Origin: Trebonia sp963822615
GTDB taxonomy: Bacteria; Actinomycetota; Actinomycetes; Streptosporangiales; Streptosporangiaceae
Reading direction: 5' to 3'
Assembly (NCBI GenBank): GCA_963822615.1
Contig: CAWGIM010000026.1
Coordinates: 1-64,000 of the forward strand
Length of the DNA: 64,000 bases
Shown here one piece after another: positions 9,233 to 19,317 of the stretch (its first letter is position 1; each line of letters opens with the position of its first letter). A program made the translations under genes and the position numbers. The notes under the pieces were generated by a model, which searched no databases, had not been told where the DNA came from, and saw only the letters and a program-made list of their open reading frames with translations.

Positions 9233-10503
9233 CTACCAGGCCGGCCGGGTGAGCAGGCGCGCGACGGCGGCCGCCACCTGGTCGCGGTCAGGGAAGAAGG
9301 TGAAGGCGGGCGACGGGTTGGCCTCAAGGAAGAACCAGTCGCCGGCCGGGGTGCGGATCAGGTCGATCCCGGCCAGCGGCAGGCCCAGGCACCGGGTGAC
9401 GGCCAGGCAGCCCGCGGCGGCGGCCGCGGGCAGCGCGACGGGGCGCATGGCGGTCCAGTGGCTGCGGTAGTCGAGCGCGTCGCTGGTGATCTCGGTGGCG
9501 AACAGCTCCGTCCCCACCACGTGCACCCGCACGTTGGTGCCGCGCACGTAGCGCTGGAAGTACACCGGGCAGGCGCCCAGCCGGGCCAGGCGGCCGGCGT
9601 CGGCCGGGTCGAACCGTCCGGGGCGCGTCCGCGTCCCGCTGGCTCCCTTGTAGATGACCTGGCCGTGCCGCGCGGCGAAGGCCAGCGCGGCCGCCTGGTC
9701 GTTGGTGAGCAGGGACTCGGGGACCAGGAAGCCGCAGGTGCTCGCCGCCCGGGTCTGCAGCGGCTTGGCATTGTTGCTGGCGGCGGCCTGCGGGCGGTTG
9801 AGCACGGTCGCCTGCGCGGTCGCCAGCCAGTGCCACAGCCGGCCTTCCAGCCGGGCGGCATGCCGGCCCGCCACGCCCCGGGCCGGGTAGTTATCGCGGA
9901 TCACCGGCAGGGACGGGTACGGGCGGGGGTACGCCGCGGTCACGTCGGCGAGCCGGACGATGCCGCCGGGCAGCGTCAGCCGGGTTTCGCCGGCGGCGTC
10001 GGCGGCCAGCCTGACTGACAGCGCGTGGCGCTGGTCGAGCAGTACCGTGCGCGCCCCGGCAGCCCGCAGCGCGCGGTGCACGGCGGCGAGCGGCTCCTCT
10101 TCCGGCGGTCCCCACAGCAGGACGAGCGGGTCACGGCCGCCCCGGCCGCCGGGGCGGACCGGGGCGGCCGGCCAGCCGGGCCGGGCGCCGGTGACCGGGC
10201 AGGTCAGCGTGGCCAGCCAGACGCGCAGGAAGGCGGTCATCTCGGCGGCGATGAACTCGCGGTCGGCCGCGCGGACGTGCGGGAGGTCCCAGGGCGTGAC
10301 CGCGCCGAGGGCGTCGGTCACCCCGGTTAGCGTGGCGGCGTCGACCACCTGGCCGTCGGCCACCAGCGGCCGGCCGCCGGGTCCTCCGGGTCGCAGCGCC
10401 AGCCAGGCACCGACAGTGCGGCCGGCTCGATGACGGTCACCGCCCGCTCTCCTGCCCGGCGCGCGGCCCGGCCGGTGCCGCGCGGGCCGATGAGCAGCTG
10501 CAT
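9233..10503 (-). CDS. ATP-grasp ligase-like protein (apparent N-terminal frameshift)
   Basis: About 420 aa when both frames are joined. The C-terminal two thirds have ATP-grasp features: S-N-N-A-K-P-L-Q-T-R, a lysine in V-I-Y-K-G-A-S-G-T-R, the hinge P-V-Y-F-Q-R-Y-V-R-G-T-N-V-R, and the Mg-binding end G-I-D-L-I-R then F-F-L-E-A-N-P-S-P. This resembles RimK/MvdD-type carboxylate-amine or peptide ligases. The first 45 or so residues (M-Q-L-L-I-G-P then L-S-V-P-G-W-R-C-D-P-E-D-P) sit in another frame from ATG 10503, which hits TAA at 10327-10329; the main frame reads on from about 10375. One missing base would restore it. The gene lies 13 bases behind the IPT/TIG gene and is the last gene of that cassette. 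The substrate is unknown. Confidence 0.75.
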
Positions 10504-10516
10504 CCGTGCGGCCAGG

Positions 10517-12937
10517 TCAGCCGGGCAGGCCAGGTTCTGGCCGCTCGTCAGGGGCGATGAAGGCCTGCTGGGTGCCCTCGGGGAGCGGCGAGGCGGCCCC
10601 GCCGGCCCGCACCGACCGGGGCAGTACCGGCGGCCGTTCCGGCGGGCCCTTCTCGATGAGGGCTTCCTTTCCCTCTTTTCCCTCCTTGATGATCACTTTC
10701 ACGCCCGTGCCCAGAACCGGCCAGGGCGCACCGGTCGGGTAGCCGTAGGCGGTCAGCGCGTAATCCGCCACCGCCACGCCTTCAGGTTTCGGCCGGGTGG
10801 TCCGGCTGGTGCCGGCCGGGTAGCCGGTGCTCGTCTCGCCGTCGTCCAGGACGAACCACGTCGCGGCGCTGGCGGTCCAGGTCAGCACCACTACGTTGAG
10901 GTGCAGGGTGGCCTGGAAGCTGAGCAGCCGGACCGGCAGCGGTGACAGCTCGACCGCCACCGAGTTGACCACCCCGGGCACCGAGTAACCCTGTGCGTCG
11001 AGGCCCAGCGGGTAGGTGACGGCGGCCGTTGGCGTGGCCGGGGGCGGGACCGGGGGCAGCGGCAGCGCGACGCTGGCGGACGTGTCGTGAATCCCGGGGT
11101 GGGTGGTGACGGTGCCTAGGGTCAGGTCGACCGAGGTGGCGTTGCCCGGCTGCCAGCTGACCGTGACGTGCTGCTGCCCGGCCCCGTCCACCAGCCACGG
11201 CCCGGTCGAGAAATCGCTGATCACAACGGGGAACGGCTGCACGGTGACCGACTCGGTCGCGGTTAGGTAGTTCCCGTACTGGTCGGTGCCGCCCGCGGTG
11301 AGCGCGTAGGTGATCGGGTCGTTCGGGTAGCTGTTCGGGAGCTGCGTGATATAGCTGATCGAGTCGCTGGCCAGCGGGGTGGTCACCGGGGCGATCGCCG
11401 CCGACGAGCGGGTGACCGACAGCGCCGAAGCGTTCACTACGTTCCAGGTCAGCACCGCCCACTGCGATCCGTCGTTGAATTCGACCAGGTGCTCGCTGAC
11501 GGTGAGGCCGCCGAACGTGAGCGGCTGGACGCTGATCTGCCGCGTGCCGGCCGGCGAGGTGCCGTAGGTGAGCTGGAGGGTGAAGGTGGCCAGCGCGGTG
11601 ATCGTGACGCTGGCCACGCCGGCGTCCGCGGGCAGGTCGTCGCCCTCGTGGACCGGCTGGCCCGCGGCGGTGACCGACACGGACCCGCCCGGCGACACCG
11701 CCCAGGTCAGGTAGGGCCGGGAGCCGGCCGGGCAGGACCAGGCGAGCCGGAACGGCTGGTTCGGCAGCACGTCCCTGGGCACCGCGGCGTAGGTGAAACG
11801 GCTGGCCGGGACGACCGGGGAAGGGCCGGCGCTGGTCTGGACGACGACGTCGACCGTGCTGTTCTCGGCCCCGAGCGGGCTGACGACGGTCAGCTCGGTA
11901 GCTGAGCGCCCGGTGACTACCCCAGGGACCGTCCCGAAGGTGACGCCGGCCGCGCCGGCCAGCCCGGTGCCGGAGACGGTCACCAGGTCGCCGCCGGACG
12001 GGTCGCCGCCGGCTCCCCCGGTGACCAGGGAGACCCCCGTCACCATGGGGAACCCGGGCAGCGTGTAGGTGAACCAGTCGGCCGCGGTCGCGGGCGAGGG
12101 GCCAGCGGGGGTGGTGACGGTGACGTCGACCACCCCGGTGCCGGATACCCCGGAGAACGGAGTGAGCGGGGTGGTGACGGTGAGCTGGGAGTCGGTCGCC
12201 GCGGTGACGGTCGCCGCGGCGGCGCCGAAGCTGACGCTGACGTCGCCGGGCACCGAGCCGAACCCGCTGCCGCTGATCGTCACGGTGTCCCCGCCCGCCG
12301 GGTTCCCGGACGCCGGGGAGACGCCATCCACCACCGGGAGTCCCGCGGCGGTGTAGGCGAAGCGGCCCAGCGAGGTCACGGGCGAGGTGCCGGACAGCGT
12401 TACGACCGTGACGTCGACCGCCCCGGCCTGGGGGGCGGGCGGCAGGCTAGCCACTACCTGGGTATCGAGTTCGGCACTGAGCGTCATGGCGGCGACCGTC
12501 CCGAACAGGACCTGGCGGGTGCCGAGGAGCCCGCTGCCGGTGATCGTGACCTGGCCGCCCCCGGAGAGGTCCCCGCTGGCGGGCGATACCCCGGTGATGG
12601 CCGGCGGGTTGGTGACGGCGGAGAACTTCGGCACCAGGTGGACCAGCAGCTGTTTCTGGTAGGTGACCCCGCCGCCGGCCGCGGTCAGCGTGAAGGTGTC
12701 GTCGGCGAGCACCGTGACGTTCACCGGCGCGTCCCCGGTCACCTGCACCGGGACGTTTCCCTGGACGCCGTTCGGCACCGGCTGGCCGTTGTAGGCGACG
12801 GTCGTGGTGAGCTGCAGCCAGCTAAGCTGGCAGCTCTCGATCCCGGTGGTCTGCCAGGTCAGCGTGGTCTGGTCGGTCGGCAGCGGCAGCTGGCCGTTGC
12901 CTACGGCGAACGAGGCGATGGGGTCGGACGTGGTCAT
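10517..12937 (-). CDS. Triple IPT/TIG-domain beta-rich protein
   Basis: An 806-aa protein. Three tandem IPT/TIG Ig-like domains are evident at about residues 112-195, 198-292 and 294-385, each opening with a V-S-P-A-S-G-type motif and containing V-T-I-S-G-S-G-F-like strands. They are flanked by further Thr/Val/Ser-rich beta sandwiches. The C-terminal 70 residues are charged and Pro-rich, probably disordered. There is no signal peptide or membrane segment, unusual for IPT/TIG proteins, which are often extracellular; release may depend on another route or the protein may stay in the cytosol. Its ATG overlaps the stop of the upstream gene (ATGA). It may be structural or a binding component of the cassette; its function is not known. 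Confidence 0.8.
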   Translation of the reverse strand: MTTSDPIASFAVGNGQLPLPTDQTTLTWQTTGIESCQLSWLQLTTTVAYNGQPVPNGVQGNVPVQVTGDAPVNVTVLADDTFTLTAAGGGVTYQKQLLVHLVPKFSAVTNPPAITGVSPASGDLSGGGQVTITGSGLLGTRQVLFGTVAAMTLSAELDTQVVASLPPAPQAGAVDVTVVTLSGTSPVTSLGRFAYTAAGLPVVDGVSPASGNPAGGDTVTISGSGFGSVPGDVSVSFGAAAATVTAATDSQLTVTTPLTPFSGVSGTGVVDVTVTTPAGPSPATAADWFTYTLPGFPMVTGVSLVTGGAGGDPSGGDLVTVSGTGLAGAAGVTFGTVPGVVTGRSATELTVVSPLGAENSTVDVVVQTSAGPSPVVPASRFTYAAVPRDVLPNQPFRLAWSCPAGSRPYLTWAVSPGGSVSVTAAGQPVHEGDDLPADAGVASVTITALATFTLQLTYGTSPAGTRQISVQPLTFGGLTVSEHLVEFNDGSQWAVLTWNVVNASALSVTRSSAAIAPVTTPLASDSISYITQLPNSYPNDPITYALTAGGTDQYGNYLTATESVTVQPFPVVISDFSTGPWLVDGAGQQHVTVSWQPGNATSVDLTLGTVTTHPGIHDTSASVALPLPPVPPPATPTAAVTYPLGLDAQGYSVPGVVNSVAVELSPLPVRLLSFQATLHLNVVVLTWTASAATWFVLDDGETSTGYPAGTSRTTRPKPEGVAVADYALTAYGYPTGAPWPVLGTGVKVIIKEGKEGKEALIEKGPPERPPVLPRSVRAGGAASPLPEGTQQAFIAPDERPEPGLPG

Positions 12938-15900
12938 GGCTGGCTCCCCGGTAGGAAGGCGAAGCGCTCAAGCGGAAGCGTGACGGTGGCCGCGCCGCCG
13001 ACCGTGACCTCCCGGACGGTGACCGGTGACAGGCCCGGCGCCGGGCCGGCCGCGATGCTGCTGAGGGTGAAGGTGAGCGTGGAGCCGGGGGGAACCGCCG
13101 CTCCGGGGGTGACCGGGCTGGCGGTGAACGCGCAGGCGCCCGCGGGGCTCGAAGCGGCGCCGCTGAACGTCCAGCCAGGCTGCCCGGCGGCCGCCTGGAT
13201 GAGGCCGGGGCTGGCGGTCAGCGCGCCCGGGTCCGGGTCGACCGGGAGCGTTATGGTGATCGAGTCGCAGGTCACGGGACTGCTGGTGGCGTTGTAGGCG
13301 GTCAGGGTGAGGCTCGCGGCGGGCGCGCCGCCGTGCCCGGCGGGCAGCGCCGCCGGGGTGAGGGCGTAGCGGAGCGCGGTGGCCTGCCCGCCGAGCGCCA
13401 GCCGCAGCCAGCCGTCGCGCAGCCCGGGCGGGGCGTCGGGCAGCCGGGCGGTGGCGTCGGCCCGGGTCAGCGCGCGCGGCAGCGCCGGGCTGGCGGCGTC
13501 GTCGTACTGCAGCCAGGCCCAGTCGCCGGCCCCGAACGCGGGCAGCGGCGCGGTCACCGCGGCGGGCGGCGTGAGCAGCGGCCCGGCCCGGAAGGTCACC
13601 TCCATAGCCTGCGTCGGAGCCGTCTGCACGGGGCCGGGCAGGGCCGCCGTGACCGGCGGCAGCAGCCCGGTGAACGCGTGCACGGTCCCTTGCGGGTGCA
13701 GCAGCAGGGTCAGCGCGAGCGGCTGCCCGACGGTGACCGTGGCCGGCGATGCCGTCACGTAGCCGCTGCCGGCCGGCCCGTAGGTGGACGACAGGCCGGG
13801 GGCCGGGCCGGGGCCGTCGCCCGCGAAGAACGCGACCAGGCCGTCGTCGTCGAGCGCGGGGCTGCCCAGCTCGACCGGGAAGGCGGCGGCCGAGATCCCG
13901 CCGTCCTCCTCGGTGCCGGTGTCCGCCCACAGCTGGCTGGTGGCCGGGTTCCCGGACAGCTCGAGCAGCAGCTGCGCGCGGGCGACGGCGACCGGGAAGC
14001 CGATCAGCGTGCTCAACTGCGCCCCGTCCGCCCCGGACGGGGCGATCGCCCACGACGCGTTCTCGATCGTGGCCAGCAGGTCGGCCAGCGCGGCGGCCGG
14101 GCTGGCGGCCGCGAGCACGCCGCTGACCAGGGCCTGCAGGTGCGCGTTGGCCAGGCTGGGAGCCTGCTCCTGGGCCGCCGGGGGCGCGAGGTCGGGGGCG
14201 GGCAGCCAGCTCGCCCGGGCCTGGGCCAGCAGCAGCTCGCCCAACAGCAGGCCAGCCGCGTCGTAGACCATCAGCGAGTTGTCGAGCCGGTTGGGGATGA
14301 GCCAGCCGCAGACCGGGCTGGCGGCGGACGACAGCCCGCTGACCAGTGCGTCGTCGGCTGCGTCGAGGAAGCGCAGCCGCAGCCGGCTCGGCTGGGTGAG
14401 GCGCGGCCGCAGGGCCAGCCATGCCTCCTGCGGCGACGGCCCGACGTCGGGGCCGAGCTCTACCCCGCCGAGCTGCGGGAACTGCTGGATCGTACCGAGC
14501 ACGTCGTAGTACTGGCCGAAGTCGTCGACCACCCAGGCCTTGTCCAGGTGCAGGAAGCCCGCCCGAACCGGGGACAGCGGGATGACGGAGTCCGGCACCG
14601 GCACGGCGGCCGGCGTGAACGAGGGGCCGCCGGGCGGCGCGAGCCACTGGCCGAGCACGGTGAGGTCGGGCGGCTGGATCACGCCGGGGTCGCGCTGCAG
14701 CAGCTGCTCGCCCAGCCCGCTCAGCGCCTGGGACAGCACGCTGGCGTTGTCCAGGTAGCCGATGGCCGCGGTGATGTCGCCCTGGTAGGGCTGCAGGTCG
14801 GGTGCGCCGTCAGCCAGCAGCTGGTCCAGGCGGCTGGCCAGCGCGTCGCTGGCCTGCGGGGTGAGGATGGCCCGGCCCTGGACCGGCACGCCCGCCGCGG
14901 GCAGGGTGCCCGTCCACTGCGCGGTCTGCGCCGCCAGCGGCGTGCCCGGCGCCGGGGCGGGGAAGGTCCAGCCGGCGGCGGGCGGGCTGGTCGGGTAGTA
15001 CGTCGCCTCCCAGTCGAGGTAGAGCGGGGCCCACGGCGGGGCCCAGTACTCGACGGCGGCCTTGGACGGAACCGCGACCGGCCCGTAAAGGCCCTGCAGG
15101 CCTGCCACCTGGGCGGTGGTCTGCTGGTCGAGCGAGGCCGGCCTGGCTGTTCCAGACCAGAGTCTGCTGCGCGGCGACCACGAGGGCAGGCGGTGGCGTG
15201 CCCGGGCGGGCGGCCGCCGCGATCGCGTGCGCGTTCCCGGTGTCGAGGAAGAACGCCTCGGCCGCCAGGTCTGCGATCTCGGCCGGGCCGCCGGGCACCC
15301 CCAGCGGGCTGAGCGCCATCGTCTGGGCGGTGACCGGGACGGTCGTGCCCGCCACCAGCAGGCCGTTCACCGTCTGGCCGGTGAACCGGCAGTAGAGGCT
15401 GCCGTCGGGGGTGAAGCGGCCGTCTTCCCCGTGCTGGTAGGACCGGCCCGCCCCCTGGATGAGCGCTACCGGGTCGTTGGGCCGCCAGAACGGCGGCTCG
15501 GGCACCTGCTGCAGGACCAGGGTCACGTCGAGCTGCGCGGTCAGCTCGCTGACGGCGGCATCCCGGTTCGCGGCGGCGGCCTGCCGCTGGCCGAGCGCCG
15601 TCGTGGCCGCCTGCTGCTTCGCGGCGAGGGCGGCGCTGATGACCTGCTGGGCGTCGGGGATCGGGCTGGCCTGGGTCGCCGTCAGGTAGCCGGCTTTCCA
15701 CCACAGGGCGTAGATGTCCCACTGCAGGGACGCGACCTGCCGCGTGGCGGCGTCCGCGTCCTGCTGGGCGGCGTTGAGCGCGTCAAGTACCGCGGCCTGG
15801 GCCGCGGTCAGCCCGGCGGGCGGCGGGCGGCCTGCCACGTCGGCTTTCCCGGCCGGGACGACCTGCCAGCTGGTACCGCCCGGTGACGGCTGGAACCAGG

Positions 15901-17008
15901 TGTCCTGCTGCCGCGCGGCTAGTTGCGCGTCGCCGTCGGGCTGGTCAAGCAGCGCCACCAGGCCGGTGAGGACGGCACCGAGCGCCTCCGTTTCCGGGGT
16001 GCCCGACCCGCCGCCGACCGTGGTGGCGAGCGCGTCGAGCGCGGTGTGCGCGTGGGTGATGCGGGGAATTGTGTTCTGGTCGCCCGGGTCGACGGCCGGC
16101 ACCCCGGACTGGGCCGGGCCGCCCGGGCCGGGCCAGTCCACCCCGCAGGACAGGCCGTGGCAGACGGTCCGGGCGGGCAGGAAGGTGCGCGGGTCGGCCG
16201 GGTCGACATGGTAGCCATGCGCGGCCGCCCAGTCCGCCGCGGCCTCCTGGGCGGCCTGGCCGTCGGCGCCCGGCGACCAGCCGAGCTTGCCCGTCAGCGC
16301 GGCCCAGTCGGCCTCGGTCTGCCAGCTGCCGGTGCCGTCGGCCGAGCCGGACAAGGGGTCGGCGACGCCGCCGCCGTACCAGCCGCACACGAGGTAGCTC
16401 ACCTTCCCGGCCGGCACGCCTGTCAACGGGTCGTAGAAGGCGAGCACGTGCTGCAGGTTGGGCACGTAGGCGGCGAAGGCGGGATCACCGGGCCCGACCG
16501 CGGTCAGCGGCGGCGCGAGCCCGGCGGGCAGCCCTCCCTCCCCCGGCCAGCCGGCCAGCGGCCAGCTCAGGCCCAGCGTCGCCGGCGCGCCGGCGTGGTA
16601 GAACGGCGCGCCGTCGCCGCCGAGGTAGTCGCTCGCCAGCACCCAGGCCATGCTGGCGCCCGGCTGGCCAGGCAGTTGCCTGGCCACCAGCCAGCGGTTG
16701 GGCACCGGCGGGAAGGTGACCGCGCCCGTCTGCTGGTCGGCCGGGCCGCCCGCGGTGAGCGCGTCCGGCAGCGCCCACCGGACCACCGCCCCGTACTGGT
16801 CGTCGGCGCTGCCCGGCGCGGGCCGCAGGTCCGGGGGGTTCGCCTGGAACAGCCGGCTTGCGGGGGTGAACGACTGGGCGCTGACGTAGTCAGGCGGTAT
16901 CCAGGACCAGCCCGCGTTGTAGCTGGCCGCGGTCAGCACCAGCGCGTCGACGCTGACCGGGACCAGCAGGGCCGGCCCGGGCCAGGTCCCGCCGCCGGGG
17001 CCGCTCAC
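12934..17008 (-). CDS. Giant conserved protein of unknown function (frameshifted at about 15120)
   Basis: About 1357 aa if joined. The N-terminal frame (17008 down to about 15120) contains L-L-V-P-V-S-V-D-A-L-V-L, R-W-A-L-P-D-A-L and F-P-P-V-P-N-R-W-L-V-A-R, a motif set I recall from large uncharacterised bacterial proteins found near DUF6603 genes. A helical, Ala/Gln-rich coiled-coil-like stretch lies at about residues 410-500. The frame derails after W-N-S-Q-A-G-L, and L-D-Q-Q-T-T-A-Q-V-A-G-L-Q continues in the next frame to 12934 with a beta-rich C-terminal half. A single inserted base in GCCTCGCTCGAC explains it. An internal ATG at 15108 could let the second half be read separately. It overlaps both neighbours by 4 bases. 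No catalytic motif is seen. Confidence 0.72.
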
Positions 17009-17832
17009 GGCGCCGTCCCGGTGCTGAACGACTGCGCGGCCGCGCCCTGGGCGAACTGCAGGCTCAGCCCGGCCGGGCCCAGCGGCGGGACCGCCTGGTT
17101 GAGGCTCGCGTAGACCGCGGACAGCCCCGCGGCGACAGCCGCGGCGGTGGCGCGGACGTCGATGACCGAGCGGCCCGGGTCGGGATCCTGGCGCAGGGTG
17201 ACCGGCGCGGTCGGGTTTCCCGGCGGCGGCAGGCCGGCGCTGGCCGCGTCGATCAGCCGCAGCGGCACGCTGGGCGCAGCGGCCGCGGTCACCCCCGCGT
17301 GCAGGTGCTGCGGCGGCTCGGCCAGGTCGACCCGCTGGACGAGCCCGGCGAACAGCGCCAGCAGCACCGTCGGCGCGAGGCGTTCCAGCCGCGCGGTGGC
17401 CAGCGGGGTAATCGCCTGCGGGTCGGCGTACCCGGTCACCCGCAGCCCGGGCCAGGCGGGCACCAGCGCGGAGCGGAGCAGGAAGCCGGAGTAGCCGGCC
17501 GCCGGCGGGGTGGCGGCGGCGAGCGCGGCCGGGCGCAGCGTCGCGGCCGCGGCGGCGGCGGGCGCGGTCTTGGCGGCCAGCGAGAGCGCGCCGTCGACCA
17601 GCGCGGCCGTCCAGTTCGGGTCGACCGCGAAGAACCGGATGGATTCCGGTGGCAGCATCCGGGCATCGGGCACCAGGTAGCCGAACGGGATACCGGTCAG
17701 CGCCTGCAGGCCGGCCAGCCAGGCACTGACGTCAGCCGGCGGCGGGCCAGCCTGGGCCGCGATCGCGGCCTGGGCAGCCTGCTGGCCGGCCAGCAGGCTG
17801 ATCGCCCGGTGCCGGGGGACGTGCTCAGGCAT
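17005..17832 (-). CDS. Conserved hypothetical protein of the DUF6603 cassette
   Basis: A 275-aa protein without signal peptide. It holds a recognisable conserved block, L-T-G-I-P-F-G-Y-L-V-P-D-A-R-M-L-P-P-E-S-I-R-F-F, followed by D-P-N-W-T-A-A-L-V-D-G-A and S-G-F-L-L-R-S-A-L-V-P-A-W-P-G-L. I remember this pattern from uncharacterised proteins in diverse bacteria but know no function. The sequence is Ala/Pro-rich with short beta segments. Its start overlaps the upstream gene by 8 bases and its end overlaps the giant gene by 4, so it is translated as part of the same unit. The conserved P-E-S-I-R-F-F and D-G-A blocks suggest a fixed structural role rather than an enzyme. Confidence 0.72.
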   Translation of the reverse strand: MPEHVPRHRAISLLAGQQAAQAAIAAQAGPPPADVSAWLAGLQALTGIPFGYLVPDARMLPPESIRFFAVDPNWTAALVDGALSLAAKTAPAAAAAATLRPAALAAATPPAAGYSGFLLRSALVPAWPGLRVTGYADPQAITPLATARLERLAPTVLLALFAGLVQRVDLAEPPQHLHAGVTAAAAPSVPLRLIDAASAGLPPPGNPTAPVTLRQDPDPGRSVIDVRATAAAVAAGLSAVYASLNQAVPPLGPAGLSLQFAQGAAAQSFSTGTAP

Positions 17833-19317
17833 CGCCGTCCGCCCTTCCGGCCGCGCCGGTGGCCTGGTCGAAGACGCGCTGGTAGTGGTCGCCTGGCCCG
17901 GCCGTGACCCGGCCCAGGGCGGCCGCGCTGAGCAGACCGGGAAGCTGACGGCCGCGCAGGCCGGCCGGGTCGCCCGCGGCGCCGAGCGCCGCCCGCGGCC
18001 CTGTCCGGCCCAGCAGGGCGGGCACCACCCGCCGGGCGATGAGCCGACGGGCGCCGGCGGCTCCCTCCCCCGGCCCGGCGCCGCGGGCGCCGGGCAGCAG
18101 CCGCCGGGCGGCCGTGACGGCGCCGCCTACCCAGCCCGCCAGCGAGCGCGCCACCGGCCCGTTAGCCAGCGTGAGCAGCCGGCCGATCTCCCAGGCGGCC
18201 GCGTAGGACGCGTCGAACAGGCCGGTCGCCTGGTCATAAAGGAGCGCCGCGCTGGCGGCCGGGTAGGCGGGCTGCGGGTTGGCGGGCTGCGGGGCGGGCT
18301 GGCACGGGCCGCGGTACCAGGCGGCGGCCTGCTCGCCCAGCCGGGTGGCGTAGCCGAGCAGGGTGTACCCGTCGGCGACGGCGGCGGCCACCTGCTGGCT
18401 GGCGGCGTCGGTGCCGGTGACCGTCACCGGGACGGTCAGCGGGGCGGCGCTGAGGCTGCCCGCCAGGGACGCGAAGTCCCCGCCGTCCGGCCCGCTGGTG
18501 AACGACCAGCTTGCCAGCGACACCAGCCGGACCAGGGCGGCCCCCGGCGGCGCGGGCTGGTCAGGCAGGTAGCCCGCGAATCCCTCGAGCGACACCAGGT
18601 GGGCGATGTACACGTCGTCGGCGGCCCCGGTCGGCAGCCGGCTCCCGGTCACCACGGAGTACCAGCCGGGGGCCGGCACCGACAGTTCCTCCTGGTCGCC
18701 AGCGCCGGCCTGGCGGACGTGGGCGAGGTACGGCAGCTCGTCGCCGCGCGGCGCGACCGCGCGGAACGCCGACGCCGTCACGTCCACCACCGTGCAGCTC
18801 AGGTCGGGCTGCTCCTGCTGGAGCGCGGTTAGCCCCGGTGTCAGCGCCGGGCCGAGCGTACCGGCCGGCGGCGCCAGGTAGGCGGCGACCGGCACGGGCT
18901 GCGCTCCGGTGCTGCCCGGGGCGGGCGGGCTGCCCGCCACGTCGATCTCCGCCCGGGTGAACAGCAGCACCGCCAGCCACGGGACGGCCAGGCCGTCCTG
19001 GCTCACCGCCGGCTGGCCGGTAAGCGGCACCTGCCAGGGCAGCGAGCGCTGCGCGAGCACCACCTGCGGCAGCCAGTTGTCGTAGCTGCCCTGGCTGCCA
19101 GGCCGGCGGGCTGGTGGTGACCACGTCGCGCGGGCCGAGGGCGACCCGGGGTCCGGTTACCCGGAACCGCTGCGCCTGGCCGTAGGAGGACGGCGCCTCG
19201 TCGTCGACGGTAACCGTGTCGGTGACGATGACCTGGTAGTCGCCTGCAGCCAGGGCCGGCGTCACGCTGTCATAGAAGGCGGCCTGGCCCGGGGCCAGCG
19301 CCGGCTGGCTCGCTCAT
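17825..19317 (-). CDS. Conserved hypothetical cassette protein (two apparent frameshifts)
   Basis: About 496 aa when three frames are joined. ATG 19317 overlaps the stop of the DUF6603 gene (ATGA) and begins M-S-E-P. The frame must slip within the first few codons to reach A-L-A-P-G-Q-A-A-F-Y-D-S-V-T-P, read in a frame that a GTG at 19265 also opens. It slips again near 19085-19110, from V-V-T-T-S-P-P-A to G-S-Y-D-N-W-L-P-Q-V-V-L-A-Q-R-S-L-P-W. Both slips equal one inserted base. The pattern F-R-V-T-G-P-R, then S-P-P-A, then L-P-x-V-V-L-x-x-R-x-L-P-W is shared with uncharacterised proteins next to DUF6603 genes. No catalytic motif, signal peptide or membrane span is visible. Its last 8 bases overlap the next gene. 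Confidence 0.68.

Noticed and set aside
13333..15312. 659-aa plus-strand open frame opposite the cassette
   Set aside because: Arg/Gly/Gln-rich antisense frame with no domain; the minus-strand frames carry conserved motifs.
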